DNA from: Gordonia bronchialis DSM 43247
Lineage (GTDB): Bacteria > Actinomycetota > Actinomycetes > Mycobacteriales > Mycobacteriaceae
NCBI RefSeq assembly: GCF_000024785.1
Contig: NC_013441.1
Span: 4,154,001-4,218,000 of the forward strand
Direction of reading: 5' to 3'
DNA length: 64,000 nucleotides
In this document: positions 25,512 through 33,807 of the stretch, in pieces
Layout of the letters: each line of letters begins with the position of its first letter
How positions within the stretch are numbered: the first letter of the stretch is position 1
Translations under genes and position numbers: made by a program
The notes under the pieces: generated by a model
The model's input: only the letters and a program-made list of their open reading frames with translations
Database searches by the model: none
What the model was told of the DNA's origin: nothing

Positions 25512-27173
25512 CTACCAGCGCGTGCGGTCCAACCGCTCCCCCGCGTTGCCGGCGTCGGCCGCGCAGCCGAAGCCGACCACCCAACGACCGTCGGACAGTT
25601 CCACTTTGCCGAGCATCATCGGCTCGGGCAGGTCGGTCAGGAATGCACCAAGAGCGGTCGGCGAGAGCGACCAGATCTCTCCGTCGATGGCGCGGCCGGC
25701 TGCCGGGTCGCGAATCAATCCCGGCTTGGGAGGCGTCGTAGCCAGGGCCACAAGACGATACGACGGGGTGGTTGTCACCTCAGCGACCCACCGTGCACCA
25801 CGGCCGGTGAGCTCGTGAGTGAGAGGTCCGCCGCGCATGTGTGCGCCGAAGACGGCGAGTTCGACGGCGTCGGAGACGGTTTCGGGCCAGCTGGCGCACG
25901 CCGGAGCAGTCGACGCCGCGAACCGTCGGGCCAGATCGACCACCACCGCATCCTGGTGCGCCCGGGCGAGCAGGGTGATGCCGAATTGCGCTTGGCTGCC
26001 GTCACTCTCGCCGACGACACCCGCCGGAACCGCGACGCCGCACAGGTCGAAGATGTTGCAGAAGTTGGTGTAGGTACCCATCGTCGAGTTGATGCCGACC
26101 GGATCGGCAGCCACCTCGGCCTGCGTCGGATGCATCGGCGCGGTGGGGACCATCAGGGCCGTCGCATCACCCCATTCAGCCATTGCCTCCTTCTGGAGCT
26201 CTGCCAGCCGGCGCCGGGTGTGGAGCAGGTCGACCGCACTGAAACGTTTGGCAGCGGAGATGATCCCGGCCACCGTGGGGTCCAGGCCGGCCTCGACGGG
26301 ATCGGCAGCGTCCACGAAATCGCCGACAGCGGCGTGACGTTCGGCGACCAGTGCATCGTCGTAGAGGAGTTTGGCCGCCGCGAGGAACGGCGCGAGGTCG
26401 ATGGGCTTGATCACCATCCCCGCGGCTTCCGCCTGTGACACGGCGTCGGCGAACGCGGCACGCCACCGATCATCGAGTCCGGGTAGTTCGGCGGGAACGG
26501 CGATCACCGGGCGTTCAGGTGCGGCGAATAGTGTTGCCGGACCGAAAGGTCGCGGACCGGTGGCCGCGGCCATCGCACTCGTCGCGGCGTCGGCCAGGTC
26601 GAGGGTGGCAGCGAAGATCGTCACCACGTCATAGCTTGCGCAGGCCGGGACGACGCCCGCTGTCGAGACCACCCCGAGGGTCGGTTTGATCCCGACGATT
26701 CCCTGCAGCCCGGCAGGCACACGACCCGAGCCGGCGGTGTCGGTACCGATGGCGATGTCCGCAAAACCCAGTGCCACCGCCACCGCCGACCCCGAACTCG
26801 AGCCACCGGAGATCCGGTCCGGCCGCCGCGAATCACGCACCGCCCCATAGGGACTGCGTGTTCCGACGAGTCCGGTGGCGAACTGGTCGAGATTGGTCTT
26901 ACCGATCACCACCGCACCCGCCGCCCGGAGCGCCGCCACCACGTCGGCATCGACCACTGGCGTGTAGGCGTATCCCGGGCAGGCGGCGGTGGTGGGCAGG
27001 CCCGCCACATCGACGTTGTCCTTGACCGCCAACACCATTCCGGCGAGCGGGCCACCCGTGGCGACGGACCGCTCGTAGTCGGCGGCCACCTCATCGCGCG
27101 GACGCACGGTGATGAACACCTCGGGCCGACCCGCCGCGTCGATCCGAGCGAAGATCTCGTCGATTCTGCTCAT
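25512..27173 (-). CDS. atzF: Allophanate hydrolase
   Basis: A 553-aa amidase-signature enzyme. The triad is visible as Lys51 (LAVKDNVDV), Ser125 (ISGGSSSGS) and Ser149 (TDTAGSGRVPA). The C-terminal 100 residues (AVFGAHMRGGPLTHELTGRGARWVAEVTTTPSYRLVAL ... GKVELSDGRWVVGFGC) are the allophanate-hydrolase-specific domain. It converts allophanate (urea-1-carboxylate) to ammonia and CO2. ATG 27173 overlaps the stop of the carboxyltransferase gene as ATGA (27170-27173). Last gene of the operon starting with the permease at 32400, where two DUF1989 proteins and the carboxylase fragment would supply the allophanate. Confidence 0.95.
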   Translation of the reverse strand: MSRIDEIFARIDAAGRPEVFITVRPRDEVAADYERSVATGGPLAGMVLAVKDNVDVAGLPTTAACPGYAYTPVVDADVVAALRAAGAVVIGKTNLDQFATGLVGTRSPYGAVRDSRRPDRISGGSSSGSAVAVALGFADIAIGTDTAGSGRVPAGLQGIVGIKPTLGVVSTAGVVPACASYDVVTIFAATLDLADAATSAMAAATGPRPFGPATLFAAPERPVIAVPAELPGLDDRWRAAFADAVSQAEAAGMVIKPIDLAPFLAAAKLLYDDALVAERHAAVGDFVDAADPVEAGLDPTVAGIISAAKRFSAVDLLHTRRRLAELQKEAMAEWGDATALMVPTAPMHPTQAEVAADPVGINSTMGTYTNFCNIFDLCGVAVPAGVVGESDGSQAQFGITLLARAHQDAVVVDLARRFAASTAPACASWPETVSDAVELAVFGAHMRGGPLTHELTGRGARWVAEVTTTPSYRLVALATTPPKPGLIRDPAAGRAIDGEIWSLSPTALGAFLTDLPEPMMLGKVELSDGRWVVGFGCAADAGNAGERLDRTRW

Positions 27174-29203
27174 GCCACTTTCCCTTCGACAGTATCGTCG
27201 CCCCGGACCGCGAACTCGCCCTGCAGCGACCAGCGCCGACGCTCCTCGGCGCGCGCAATCTCCATGGCCTCCCGTGTGACGACGATGTCGTCGGCATTGG
27301 CGTCGAGGAACCGCTGGTGTTCCGCGAGCGAGAACGTACCGTCGGTGATCCGGGTCGACTCACCACGGCCGGCCGCAACGTCGGCCCGCATGTCCAGCAA
27401 CTCCTCGGCACTGACCGGATACCAGCGGATCTGGTCGAAGAAGCGCAGCAACCACGGGTGCTCGGGGTCGAATCCCGGTGCGGGAAGCGGATGCCGGTGA
27501 TTCCACACCTGGGTGGTGCGGCCGACGAACTGGTAGCCGCCCGGGCCCTCCATGCCGTAGATGCACAGGTACGCGCCGCCGATCCCGACCGCGTTCTCCG
27601 GTGTCCAGGTGCGCGCCGGATTGTACTTGGTGGTGATCAACCGGTGCCGCGGGTCCAGCGGAACAGCCACCGGCGCACCGAGATACACATCCCCGAGGCC
27701 CAGCACCAGATAGCTGGCGTCAAAGACGGTGCGATACACGTCGTCGACGGAACCCAGTCCGTTCATCCGGCGGATGAACTCGATGTTCCACGGGCACCAC
27801 GGCGCGTCAGAACGCACCCCCAGCATGTATCGCTCGATGGCCTCCCGGGTGGCCGGATCGTCCCACGACAACGGGAGATGCACGGTACGGCTGGGCACCA
27901 CCAGATCCTGCGCGGCAGGCAGTTGGGATTCGCACTCGCGCAACCACTCCAGCATCTGCTGCTGTGACCACACGTCCGGGTCGGCCTTGACCTGCAGAGA
28001 CCGGATACCGGGCGTCAGATCGATGAGCCCCCTGGGCTTCTCGGCCTCGATTCGCTCACTCAGTGCATGGACACGGGCCCGCAGCGCGAGATCGAGACGC
28101 ATGTCGCCGTACTCGACGAGGATGTTGTCGTCGCCGCTGCGCCGGTAGGTGACAGCCGTGTCACCGTCGGCCGTCGACGAGGTGCCGAGGATGCCATTGT
28201 CCTCGTCACCGCCGGTGGACAGCACGGACGTGAACGTTGCCCGACGACCGAGCCCCACCTGCTGCGGCGACGCCGCGTGCTCACTGCGCACGGCGACGAA
28301 CCTGACCGTGTCACCGGGCTTGAGCTGACCGAGCTTCCACCGCTCCGCGCTGGCCACCGTCACCGGGCACACGAACCCACCCAGACTCGGACCGTCGGGC
28401 CCGAGCAGGATCGGGGTGTCGCCGGTGAAGTCCAGCGCACCAACCGAATACGCGTTGTCGTGGATGTTCGACGGATGCAGACCCGCCTCACCCCCGTCGG
28501 TCCGCGCCCACCGCGGCTGCGGTCCGATCAGCCGCACACCCGTGCGGTCGGAATTGAAGTGCACCTCGTACGCGGTGGCGAACAGATCGTCGATGTCCTC
28601 GGGGGTGAAGAACTCCGGCGCACCGTGCGGGCCGACGGTGACGCCGAGCTGCCATGCGTTGGAGAATGCGGGCTGCTCGTCGAAGAGGATGCGGCGACGA
28701 GTTCGCACCTCCGGGAGCGAGGTGGTGCTGAGCCGATCGCCGTCTTCCAGACGCCGACCGTCCTTGCCGCCGAACCGCCCCATGGTGAAGGTGGATCGGC
28801 TACCCAGGTACTCCTCGGCGTCGATGCCGCCGGCGACGGCGACGTAGACCCGCATGCCCAGCGATCCGACGGCTCCCACGTCGAGAACCGAGCCCGCGTC
28901 GACTGTGAGCGGAACCCATTGGGGCACCGGCTTTCCGTCGATGGTCACCGGGGCCGGCGCACCGGTCACGGCGACCACAGCCGTGTCGTCGAAGCGCAGC
29001 GCTGGGCCCGCCATGGTGACCTCGAGGCCGGCGGCGGATGCCGGGTTGCCAACCGCGATGTTGGCGAGCCGGAACGAGAGGTCGTCCATCGGACCCGACG
29101 GCGGCACACCGACTTTCCAGTAGCCGATGCGGCCGGGCCAGTCCTGGATGGTGGTCAGCGCACCCGCGCGTAAGACGGTGATTGCCGTGCTGGTGATTGT
29201 CAC
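27170..29203 (-). CDS. Urea/guanidine carboxylase carboxyltransferase half (AHS2-AHS1), no biotin domains
   Basis: The 677-aa protein matches only the centre of urea (or guanidine) carboxylase. Residues 1-320 are AHS2/KipA-like (LTTIQDWPGRIGYWKVGVPPSGPMDD). About 345-590 are AHS1/KipI-like, with the carboxylase signature SDAPWCPWNIEFIRRMNGLGS and GGAYLCIYGMEGPGGYQF. The C-terminal segment (AEHQRFLDANADDIVVTREAMEIA) is the piece that normally leads to the biotin carrier domain. The biotin carboxylase (about 450 residues) and the carrier domain with its biotin Lys are missing, and no such genes lie nearby. Either those functions come in trans or the protein works on an already carboxylated substrate. 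It is coupled to atzF by an ATGA overlap. Confidence 0.9.
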   Translation of the reverse strand: MTITSTAITVLRAGALTTIQDWPGRIGYWKVGVPPSGPMDDLSFRLANIAVGNPASAAGLEVTMAGPALRFDDTAVVAVTGAPAPVTIDGKPVPQWVPLTVDAGSVLDVGAVGSLGMRVYVAVAGGIDAEEYLGSRSTFTMGRFGGKDGRRLEDGDRLSTTSLPEVRTRRRILFDEQPAFSNAWQLGVTVGPHGAPEFFTPEDIDDLFATAYEVHFNSDRTGVRLIGPQPRWARTDGGEAGLHPSNIHDNAYSVGALDFTGDTPILLGPDGPSLGGFVCPVTVASAERWKLGQLKPGDTVRFVAVRSEHAASPQQVGLGRRATFTSVLSTGGDEDNGILGTSSTADGDTAVTYRRSGDDNILVEYGDMRLDLALRARVHALSERIEAEKPRGLIDLTPGIRSLQVKADPDVWSQQQMLEWLRECESQLPAAQDLVVPSRTVHLPLSWDDPATREAIERYMLGVRSDAPWCPWNIEFIRRMNGLGSVDDVYRTVFDASYLVLGLGDVYLGAPVAVPLDPRHRLITTKYNPARTWTPENAVGIGGAYLCIYGMEGPGGYQFVGRTTQVWNHRHPLPAPGFDPEHPWLLRFFDQIRWYPVSAEELLDMRADVAAGRGESTRITDGTFSLAEHQRFLDANADDIVVTREAMEIARAEERRRWSLQGEFAVRGDDTVEGKVA

Positions 29204-29237
29204 AGCGGACAGAGCTCCTGAGGTGAGGGCAGGGTGA

Positions 29238-29903
29238 TCAGGACGGACGGGTGACGATGACGCGCACCGCGGTCGGGTCGAAACCGTTGCAGGGGTTGTT
29301 GACCTGTGGGCAGTTGGAGATCAGCACCAGGGTGTCCTGGTCGGCGCGCAGTGCCAGACGCTTACCGGGCGCCGACAGGCCGTCGACGATGCCCAGCGAA
29401 CCGTCCGGATCGACAGGCACATTCATGAAGAAGTTGATGTTGCCCACCAGGTCGGCCTTGCCGAGTCCGTGGCGGCTGCCCTCGATGAGGAAGTTCTCCA
29501 CGCAGGCGTGCTGATGTTTGGTGTGATGCCCGTAGCGCAGTGTGTTGGATTCCTGCGAGCACGCACCGCCCACCGTGTCGTGGTTGCCGACCTCGTCGGC
29601 GACGATTGTCATGAGCGGCAACGACTCCTGGTCGCGGATAACGCTACCGGTGGTCAGGAAGATGTTGCCCTGGGCGGCGATGGTGGCCTGCGCCGAGTAG
29701 CGGATCGTGTGGTCGTGCGCACCGTAGAACAAGGTGTCGACTGCCTGATTGCCGTGGAGGTCGACGATGGTCAGCACGTCACCGGCGGCGACGACACCGG
29801 ACCAGGGTCCGCGGTCGCCGACCTCTGCGTCGTAAACGACGGTGCCGGGCACCAGGGCGAGCTCATCGGCGGGCGCGTGGGCGAAATCGGTGGTTATGGT
29901 CAT
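29238..29903 (-). CDS. DUF1989 protein (urea carboxylase-associated, CgdB/CgdA-like)
   Basis: A 221-aa DUF1989 protein: VPGTVVYDAEVGDRGPWSGVVAAGDVLTIVDLHGNQAVDTLFYGA, GGACSQESNTLRYGHHTKHQHACVENFL, a Gly-Lys-Ala-Asp-Leu motif, INFFMNVPVDPDG, and the Cys pair in ISNCPQVNNPCNGFDPT. From the literature as I recall it, pairs of DUF1989 proteins next to guanidine carboxylase act together as carboxyguanidine deiminase, giving allophanate. Second DUF1989 gene of this operon (29 bp after the first), 34 bp before the carboxyltransferase gene. The conserved Cys and His residues could bind a metal. The exact reaction here is inference. Confidence 0.9.
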   Translation of the reverse strand: MTITTDFAHAPADELALVPGTVVYDAEVGDRGPWSGVVAAGDVLTIVDLHGNQAVDTLFYGAHDHTIRYSAQATIAAQGNIFLTTGSVIRDQESLPLMTIVADEVGNHDTVGGACSQESNTLRYGHHTKHQHACVENFLIEGSRHGLGKADLVGNINFFMNVPVDPDGSLGIVDGLSAPGKRLALRADQDTLVLISNCPQVNNPCNGFDPTAVRVIVTRPS

Positions 29904-29932
29904 GATGGTTCCTGTCTTTCGAGATGGCCTGC

Positions 29933-30796
29933 TCAGAAATGGCTTGCGGCCCAGATGTCTTCGGAGTTGGCGACGGCACGCTGATACTCGGGATCGGTCT
30001 GGGCGACGCCGGCGAGCAGTTCATCGAGGTCGGCGGCGGCCCTCCAGGCCAGGACCTCGAGCGGTCCGGTGTCGAAGGTCGGGGACGGATCGAGCGGATG
30101 TGCGGTGTTGGCGATCGCGACCACACAAGGCAGATGCAGGATCAGGTCGACCGACTTGTCGTGTCCCGCAGAACCTTTGGAGGTGAGCGTGCCGTCGGAC
30201 TCGACGACGACGCCGTGGAAGAAGGACAGCGACGGCGCGACGTCGGCCGGCGTCAGTCCGTGCTTGGCGGCCGCGAGCGTGAACATCTCGCGACCGGCCG
30301 GGCTGGTCGAATGCACATGACCGGAACCATATTTCGCAGTATTGCCAGCCAGCGTCGACGTCCCGCACAGGGCGTCGTGATGCCCGGAATCGTCGGCGAC
30401 GACGGTGGCCAGCGCCCGACCCTGATCGCTGAGCAACGGATGGCCCGACGACAGGTACGCCTGCCACGGGACCTTCACGGTGTCAGCGACGTTGAGCCGC
30501 TCCCACGGTGCGTCGGCGCGCCACAGCAGCATGTGCGCACACGCCGAACCGGTCACGTCCCGCAGGCGAATCCGCGTGCCGCGGGCCAGGACCTTGCCGG
30601 TGTAGCGGCCTCCCGGAACGGTTTCGGCCCAGGTGAGGGACGCCGGGTCGACGTCGGCGGGCGGGTTGGGCCAGTTGCTTGCCGGAACCACCGGCATCGA
30701 ATCGGTGATCGTCCCGGCCTGTGCACGGGCGTGCTCGCGGGCGCCGGCGGTGGTCCCGGTTCCGGCCGCGTTCTGGGTTTCGGTGATGGTGGACAT
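29933..30796 (-). CDS. DUF1989 protein (urea carboxylase-associated, larger paralogue)
   Basis: A 287-aa DUF1989 protein with a low-complexity N-terminal lead (MSTITETQNAAGTGTTAGARE) before the family core: TVPGGRYTGKVLARGTRIRLRDVTGSACAHMLLWRADAPWERLNVADTVKVPWQAYL, DDSGHHDALCGTS, and SLSFFHGVVVESDGTL. ATG 30796 is chosen; the longer frame upstream is antisense noise over the permease gene. The pair of large and small DUF1989 proteins is the composition reported for carboxyguanidine deiminase. It follows the permease gene by 44 bp, so import and the first steps are co-expressed. Function is assigned by family and context only. Confidence 0.9.
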   Translation of the reverse strand: MSTITETQNAAGTGTTAGAREHARAQAGTITDSMPVVPASNWPNPPADVDPASLTWAETVPGGRYTGKVLARGTRIRLRDVTGSACAHMLLWRADAPWERLNVADTVKVPWQAYLSSGHPLLSDQGRALATVVADDSGHHDALCGTSTLAGNTAKYGSGHVHSTSPAGREMFTLAAAKHGLTPADVAPSLSFFHGVVVESDGTLTSKGSAGHDKSVDLILHLPCVVAIANTAHPLDPSPTFDTGPLEVLAWRAAADLDELLAGVAQTDPEYQRAVANSEDIWAASHF

Positions 30797-30840
30797 GGTG
30801 GTGGAACTCCTTGGTGGGGTTTGAGATAGGCCGGGTGCAC

Positions 30841-32400
30841 TCAGGCGCCGACGACGACCGGCTTGGGGTGCTGCTTGCCCCGCGGGTAGCAGGCGATGCC
30901 CACGAGCACGGTGGCGGCGATGCAGATCGGGCCGGCCCAGCGCAGGATCGGCATCTCGCCGGTCGGGTCGAAGACCTCGGCACGTGGCCAGGCCAGATTG
31001 ACGACCATGAGCGTGCCGTAGACGACCGCCAGCAGGTTGACCACGATCCCGAACCGACCGAGCCCGAAGAGCTTCTTGCCCTCGGCATCCACGGCAACAC
31101 CCCCGCGGGGCCAGCCCTGGAAGCGGCGGTACAGCATCGGCGCGGTGACCGCCAGATAGGCGAGGTAGATCAGGATGATGCAGACGCTCGCCAACGTCGC
31201 GAAGATCGCCGAGTTGCCGACGTTGACCAGCAGGATGCCGATGCACAGCAGACCGATCAGGACCGACGGGAGGATCGGGGTGCCGGTACGGCTGTTCACG
31301 TGGGCGAGTTGCTTGGAGAACGGGAGTCGGCCATCGCGCGCCATCGAGAACATCAGCCGCGAACATGCGGTCTGAATTGCCAAGGTGCAGATAAAGATCG
31401 CCACCGCGACGTCGCATAGCAGGACCTTGCCCCAGAAGCTGCCGAGGACCGATTCCAGCACGTAGGGCAGGCCGCCGGTGGCGAGCTCCTCTCCCAGCGT
31501 CGGCGCGGCCATCAGCGCACCGAGCAGCATCAGACCGCCGCCGATCGCGGAGACGGTGAGCGCCATGCGGATGGTGCGCGGCGCCACCCGGCGCGGGTTA
31601 CGGGTTTCCTCGGCGAGCTCACCGGCAGAACCGAATCCGACCATCACGTAGGCGGCCATCAGACCCGACACGATGAACGCCCAGATGTAGCCGGGCTGCT
31701 GGCCGGGGAGGCCGGTGTCGAACACCACGTCCGGGCCGCGCTTGGCATGGGTGAACAGCGCCAGCACCACAGCGACGACGCCGACGAGTTCGCAGGTCAC
31801 GCCGATGCTGTTGACCCGGCTCATCCAGGTGACGCCGATGCAGTTGATGGCGGTCACGACGACCAGCAGGATCGACCCGAGGAGTACCGCGTTGGCGGCG
31901 CCGCTCGTGCTGGTGAGGGTCGGGTCGTCGCCGATGAGCTGGAAGCCGGTCCACACCGTCGGCAATACCACCTGCAGGGCGATGGCGGCCGCGGCGGCGG
32001 TGACGATCTGGGCAATCATCATGAACCAACCGCCGAACCAGCCGATCACCTCGCCGCCCATTCGGCGCGACCACTGATAGATCGCACCGGAGATCGGGTA
32101 ACGCGCGGCGATCTCGGCGAAGCACAGGGCCACCAGGAACTGGCCGCCGTAGACGATGGGCCAGGTCCAGAAGAAGGCCGGGCCGCCGAATCCGAAACCC
32201 AGGCCGAAGAGCTGGAAGATCGTGGTCAGGATGGAGACAAAGGAGAACCCGGCGGCAAAGGACGCGAACTTGCCGAGCGAGCGGTGCAGTTGCTGGTCAT
32301 AGCCGAACTCCGACAGGTCGTTGGCGTCATGACCGGCGGTCGGGGGCACGGGCGGCGACGTTACGCCGGGCGTGGCCGGTGTGGAAGCGGTGGAGGTCAT
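30841..32400 (-). CDS. APC family amino acid/amine permease
   Basis: A 519-aa transporter with about 12 membrane helices after a 35-residue hydrophilic N-terminus. It has the APC-type first helix GFSFVSILTTIFQLFGLGFGFGGP, the AEIAARYPISGAIYQW segment, and ETRNPRRVAPRTIRMAL in the following loop. It resembles the permeases encoded beside urea carboxylase-associated DUF1989 proteins and presumably imports guanidine, urea or a related nitrogen compound (inference). First gene of the operon ending with atzF. Two operator-like dyads lie 45-92 bp upstream of its start, and a divergent TetR gene follows. No riboswitch-like leader fits in the short space. Confidence 0.92.
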   Translation of the reverse strand: MTSTASTPATPGVTSPPVPPTAGHDANDLSEFGYDQQLHRSLGKFASFAAGFSFVSILTTIFQLFGLGFGFGGPAFFWTWPIVYGGQFLVALCFAEIAARYPISGAIYQWSRRMGGEVIGWFGGWFMMIAQIVTAAAAAIALQVVLPTVWTGFQLIGDDPTLTSTSGAANAVLLGSILLVVVTAINCIGVTWMSRVNSIGVTCELVGVVAVVLALFTHAKRGPDVVFDTGLPGQQPGYIWAFIVSGLMAAYVMVGFGSAGELAEETRNPRRVAPRTIRMALTVSAIGGGLMLLGALMAAPTLGEELATGGLPYVLESVLGSFWGKVLLCDVAVAIFICTLAIQTACSRLMFSMARDGRLPFSKQLAHVNSRTGTPILPSVLIGLLCIGILLVNVGNSAIFATLASVCIILIYLAYLAVTAPMLYRRFQGWPRGGVAVDAEGKKLFGLGRFGIVVNLLAVVYGTLMVVNLAWPRAEVFDPTGEMPILRWAGPICIAATVLVGIACYPRGKQHPKPVVVGA

Positions 32401-32444
32401 CGGTGGGCGGTCCTAACTCGTGGGGCTCCCCGTTGAGCGTTCTA

Positions 32445-32492
32445 TCTGTCAGTCGATAGATAACCGCTGCGCTATTTCTATCGAGTGACAGA
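32445..32492. promoter_or_regulatory. Twin operator upstream of the nitrogen operon
   Basis: Two 16-bp dyads of the form TCTRTCnnnnGAYAGA occur at 32445-32460 and 32477-32492, in opposite orientation and differing at one base, with 16 bp between them (centres 32 bp, about three helix turns, apart). They lie upstream of the permease gene, within the gap 32401-32654 shared with the TetR gene. Confidence 0.65.
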
Positions 32493-32654
32493 ATTGTTTC
32501 TCTCGTGGAAACGCGTGCTACCGGTGTGTTACATATCCGAGGTCAGCCGGGCCGATGCACAGGCGGGCGTCCCACGCGGACCCCTCACCGGCGATTAGAC
32601 TGGCCCGACGACGTTCGGCTGGGCGTCGAGAGCCGATTCGGAAGGCAGCAGACC

Positions 32655-33299
32655 ATGGCGTCGAGCGTCGCGCGCCGTACCACCCCCGGCCCCGGCCGAC
32701 CACGACTGGTGGAGCCCAAGCGCCGCGGTGAGACCGCCCGCGAGGAAATCCTCGACGCCGCAGCCGAATTGTTCACCAGCCACGGCTACACCGGAACGTC
32801 GACCCGGATGATCGCCGACGCCGTCGGCATCCGCCAGGCGTCGATGTATCACTACTTCTCGACCAAGGACGACATCCTCGCGACCCTGCTCGAGACGACG
32901 GTCATCTCCCCCCTCGAACGCGCTCGGCACCTGCTGACCGAGGACGGCCCCGCACTCGAGCGCCTGCTCGATCTGGCTCGCTTCGACGTCACGCAACTCG
33001 CCGCGTCGCGCTGGAACCTCGGTGCGCTGTACCTTCTTCCGGAGTTACGCAACGACAGATTCAGCGAATTCCGCACAGCGCGAACCGAACTCGCCGACGC
33101 CTATACACAACTGGCCACCGAGGTGCTGGGCACGGCGTCGGACCGGCGAAATCTGTTGCCGTTTCGCCTCGTGGAGTCCGTGATCATGATGCGCGGCGAC
33201 GAACAGCGCGGCGAACTCGGCGAGCACACGGCGGCCGGCCTGGTGGACACCATCATCGGCGCGATCAAGATGCTGCTGGAGCACGATCGGACGCAGTGA
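32655..33299 (+). CDS. TetR/AcrR family transcriptional regulator of the nitrogen operon
   Basis: A 214-aa regulator. A basic N-terminal arm (ARRTTPGPGRPRLVEPKRRGETA) precedes the HTH (REEILDAAAELFTSHGYTGTSTRMIADAVGIRQASMYHYFSTKDDILATLLE). The ligand domain is not assignable. ATG 32655 places the HTH at the usual distance. It is divergent from the permease-DUF1989-carboxyltransferase-atzF operon, with twin dyads in between, so it is the likely repressor. Its 3' end overlaps the convergent DUF4188 gene by 35 bp (33265-33299). Confidence 0.9.
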   Translation: MASSVARRTTPGPGRPRLVEPKRRGETAREEILDAAAELFTSHGYTGTSTRMIADAVGIRQASMYHYFSTKDDILATLLETTVISPLERARHLLTEDGPALERLLDLARFDVTQLAASRWNLGALYLLPELRNDRFSEFRTARTELADAYTQLATEVLGTASDRRNLLPFRLVESVIMMRGDEQRGELGEHTAAGLVDTIIGAIKMLLEHDRTQ

Positions 33300-33756
33300 T
33301 CCGACGGGCCGCCGTGGCGGTCGCCCGGCCCACCGGCTCCGCGCCGACCGCAGCCGCGAGACCGAACGGCGGCATTCCGCTGCTGATGCTCTCGTGGCGT
33401 CCGATCTCGTAGGTCTCATGCCAGATGCCGACCGCGTTCGCGTCGGCGAGATGCTTGTTGAACCACCGCCACGCCGGTAGGTGCGGTGCGGCCGAGTCCG
33501 CGGCGAAGCGACGGATGTCTTCCGGCGAGCGCCAGTAGGACACCACCAGCGGCGACGGCACGAGATAGACGTGATGATGCAGCATTCCGGCGTCGCGGTA
33601 ACGCGTCAGATGTCTGAGCATCCGCGGCATCGCGAAAAACACGTAGGTCCAGGCGCGCACCCGCCAGGGTTTGGTGACCCGCATACCGATGAGGAACAAC
33701 GCAGTCCCCTCGGGCGGTGTCCGGTTGGTCATGCGTGCGGCGATCGGCTTGGACAT
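33265..33756 (-). CDS. DUF4188 family protein (monooxygenase-like)
   Basis: A 163-aa protein with the DUF4188 pattern: ALFLIGMRVTKPWRVRAWTYVFFAMPRMLRHL, YWRSPEDIRRFA, HLPAWRWFNKH and VGIWHETYEIGRHESISSGMPPFGLA. The family is a single-domain alpha/beta-barrel fold of unknown activity, often near TetR genes and stress functions. ATG 33756 is used because the family begins about there; extension further would cross the divergent TetR gene. A palindrome of 22 bp lies just upstream (33778-33799), shared with the TetR gene at 33808. It overlaps the end of the preceding TetR gene tail to tail. Confidence 0.88.
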   Translation of the reverse strand: MSKPIAARMTNRTPPEGTALFLIGMRVTKPWRVRAWTYVFFAMPRMLRHLTRYRDAGMLHHHVYLVPSPLVVSYWRSPEDIRRFAADSAAPHLPAWRWFNKHLADANAVGIWHETYEIGRHESISSGMPPFGLAAAVGAEPVGRATATAARRITASDRAPAAS

Positions 33757-33777
33757 GACAGCTCCCTCAGGTTTTGA

Positions 33778-33799
33778 AACGCTGTTATATAACAACGTT
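33778..33799. promoter_or_regulatory. TetR operator between DUF4188 and TetR genes
   Basis: A 22-bp palindrome with one mismatched pair: AACG and CGTT ends around the perfect core TGTTATATAACA (33783-33794). It ends 8 bp before the TetR start at 33808 and is 22 bp from the DUF4188 start, so a bound repressor would block both promoters. Confidence 0.65.
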
Positions 33800-33807
33800 A
33801 TGCCACA

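Noticed and set aside
29933..31417. Long open frame covering the first DUF1989 gene and the permease 3' half
   Set aside because: Only the part from ATG 30796 encodes DUF1989; the upstream part is out-of-frame shadow of the permease gene.
32401..32444. Guanidine riboswitch (ykkC type) before the permease gene
   Set aside because: Only about 44 bp separate the start codon from the operator dyads; I could not find the conserved loops of that riboswitch and there is no room for it.
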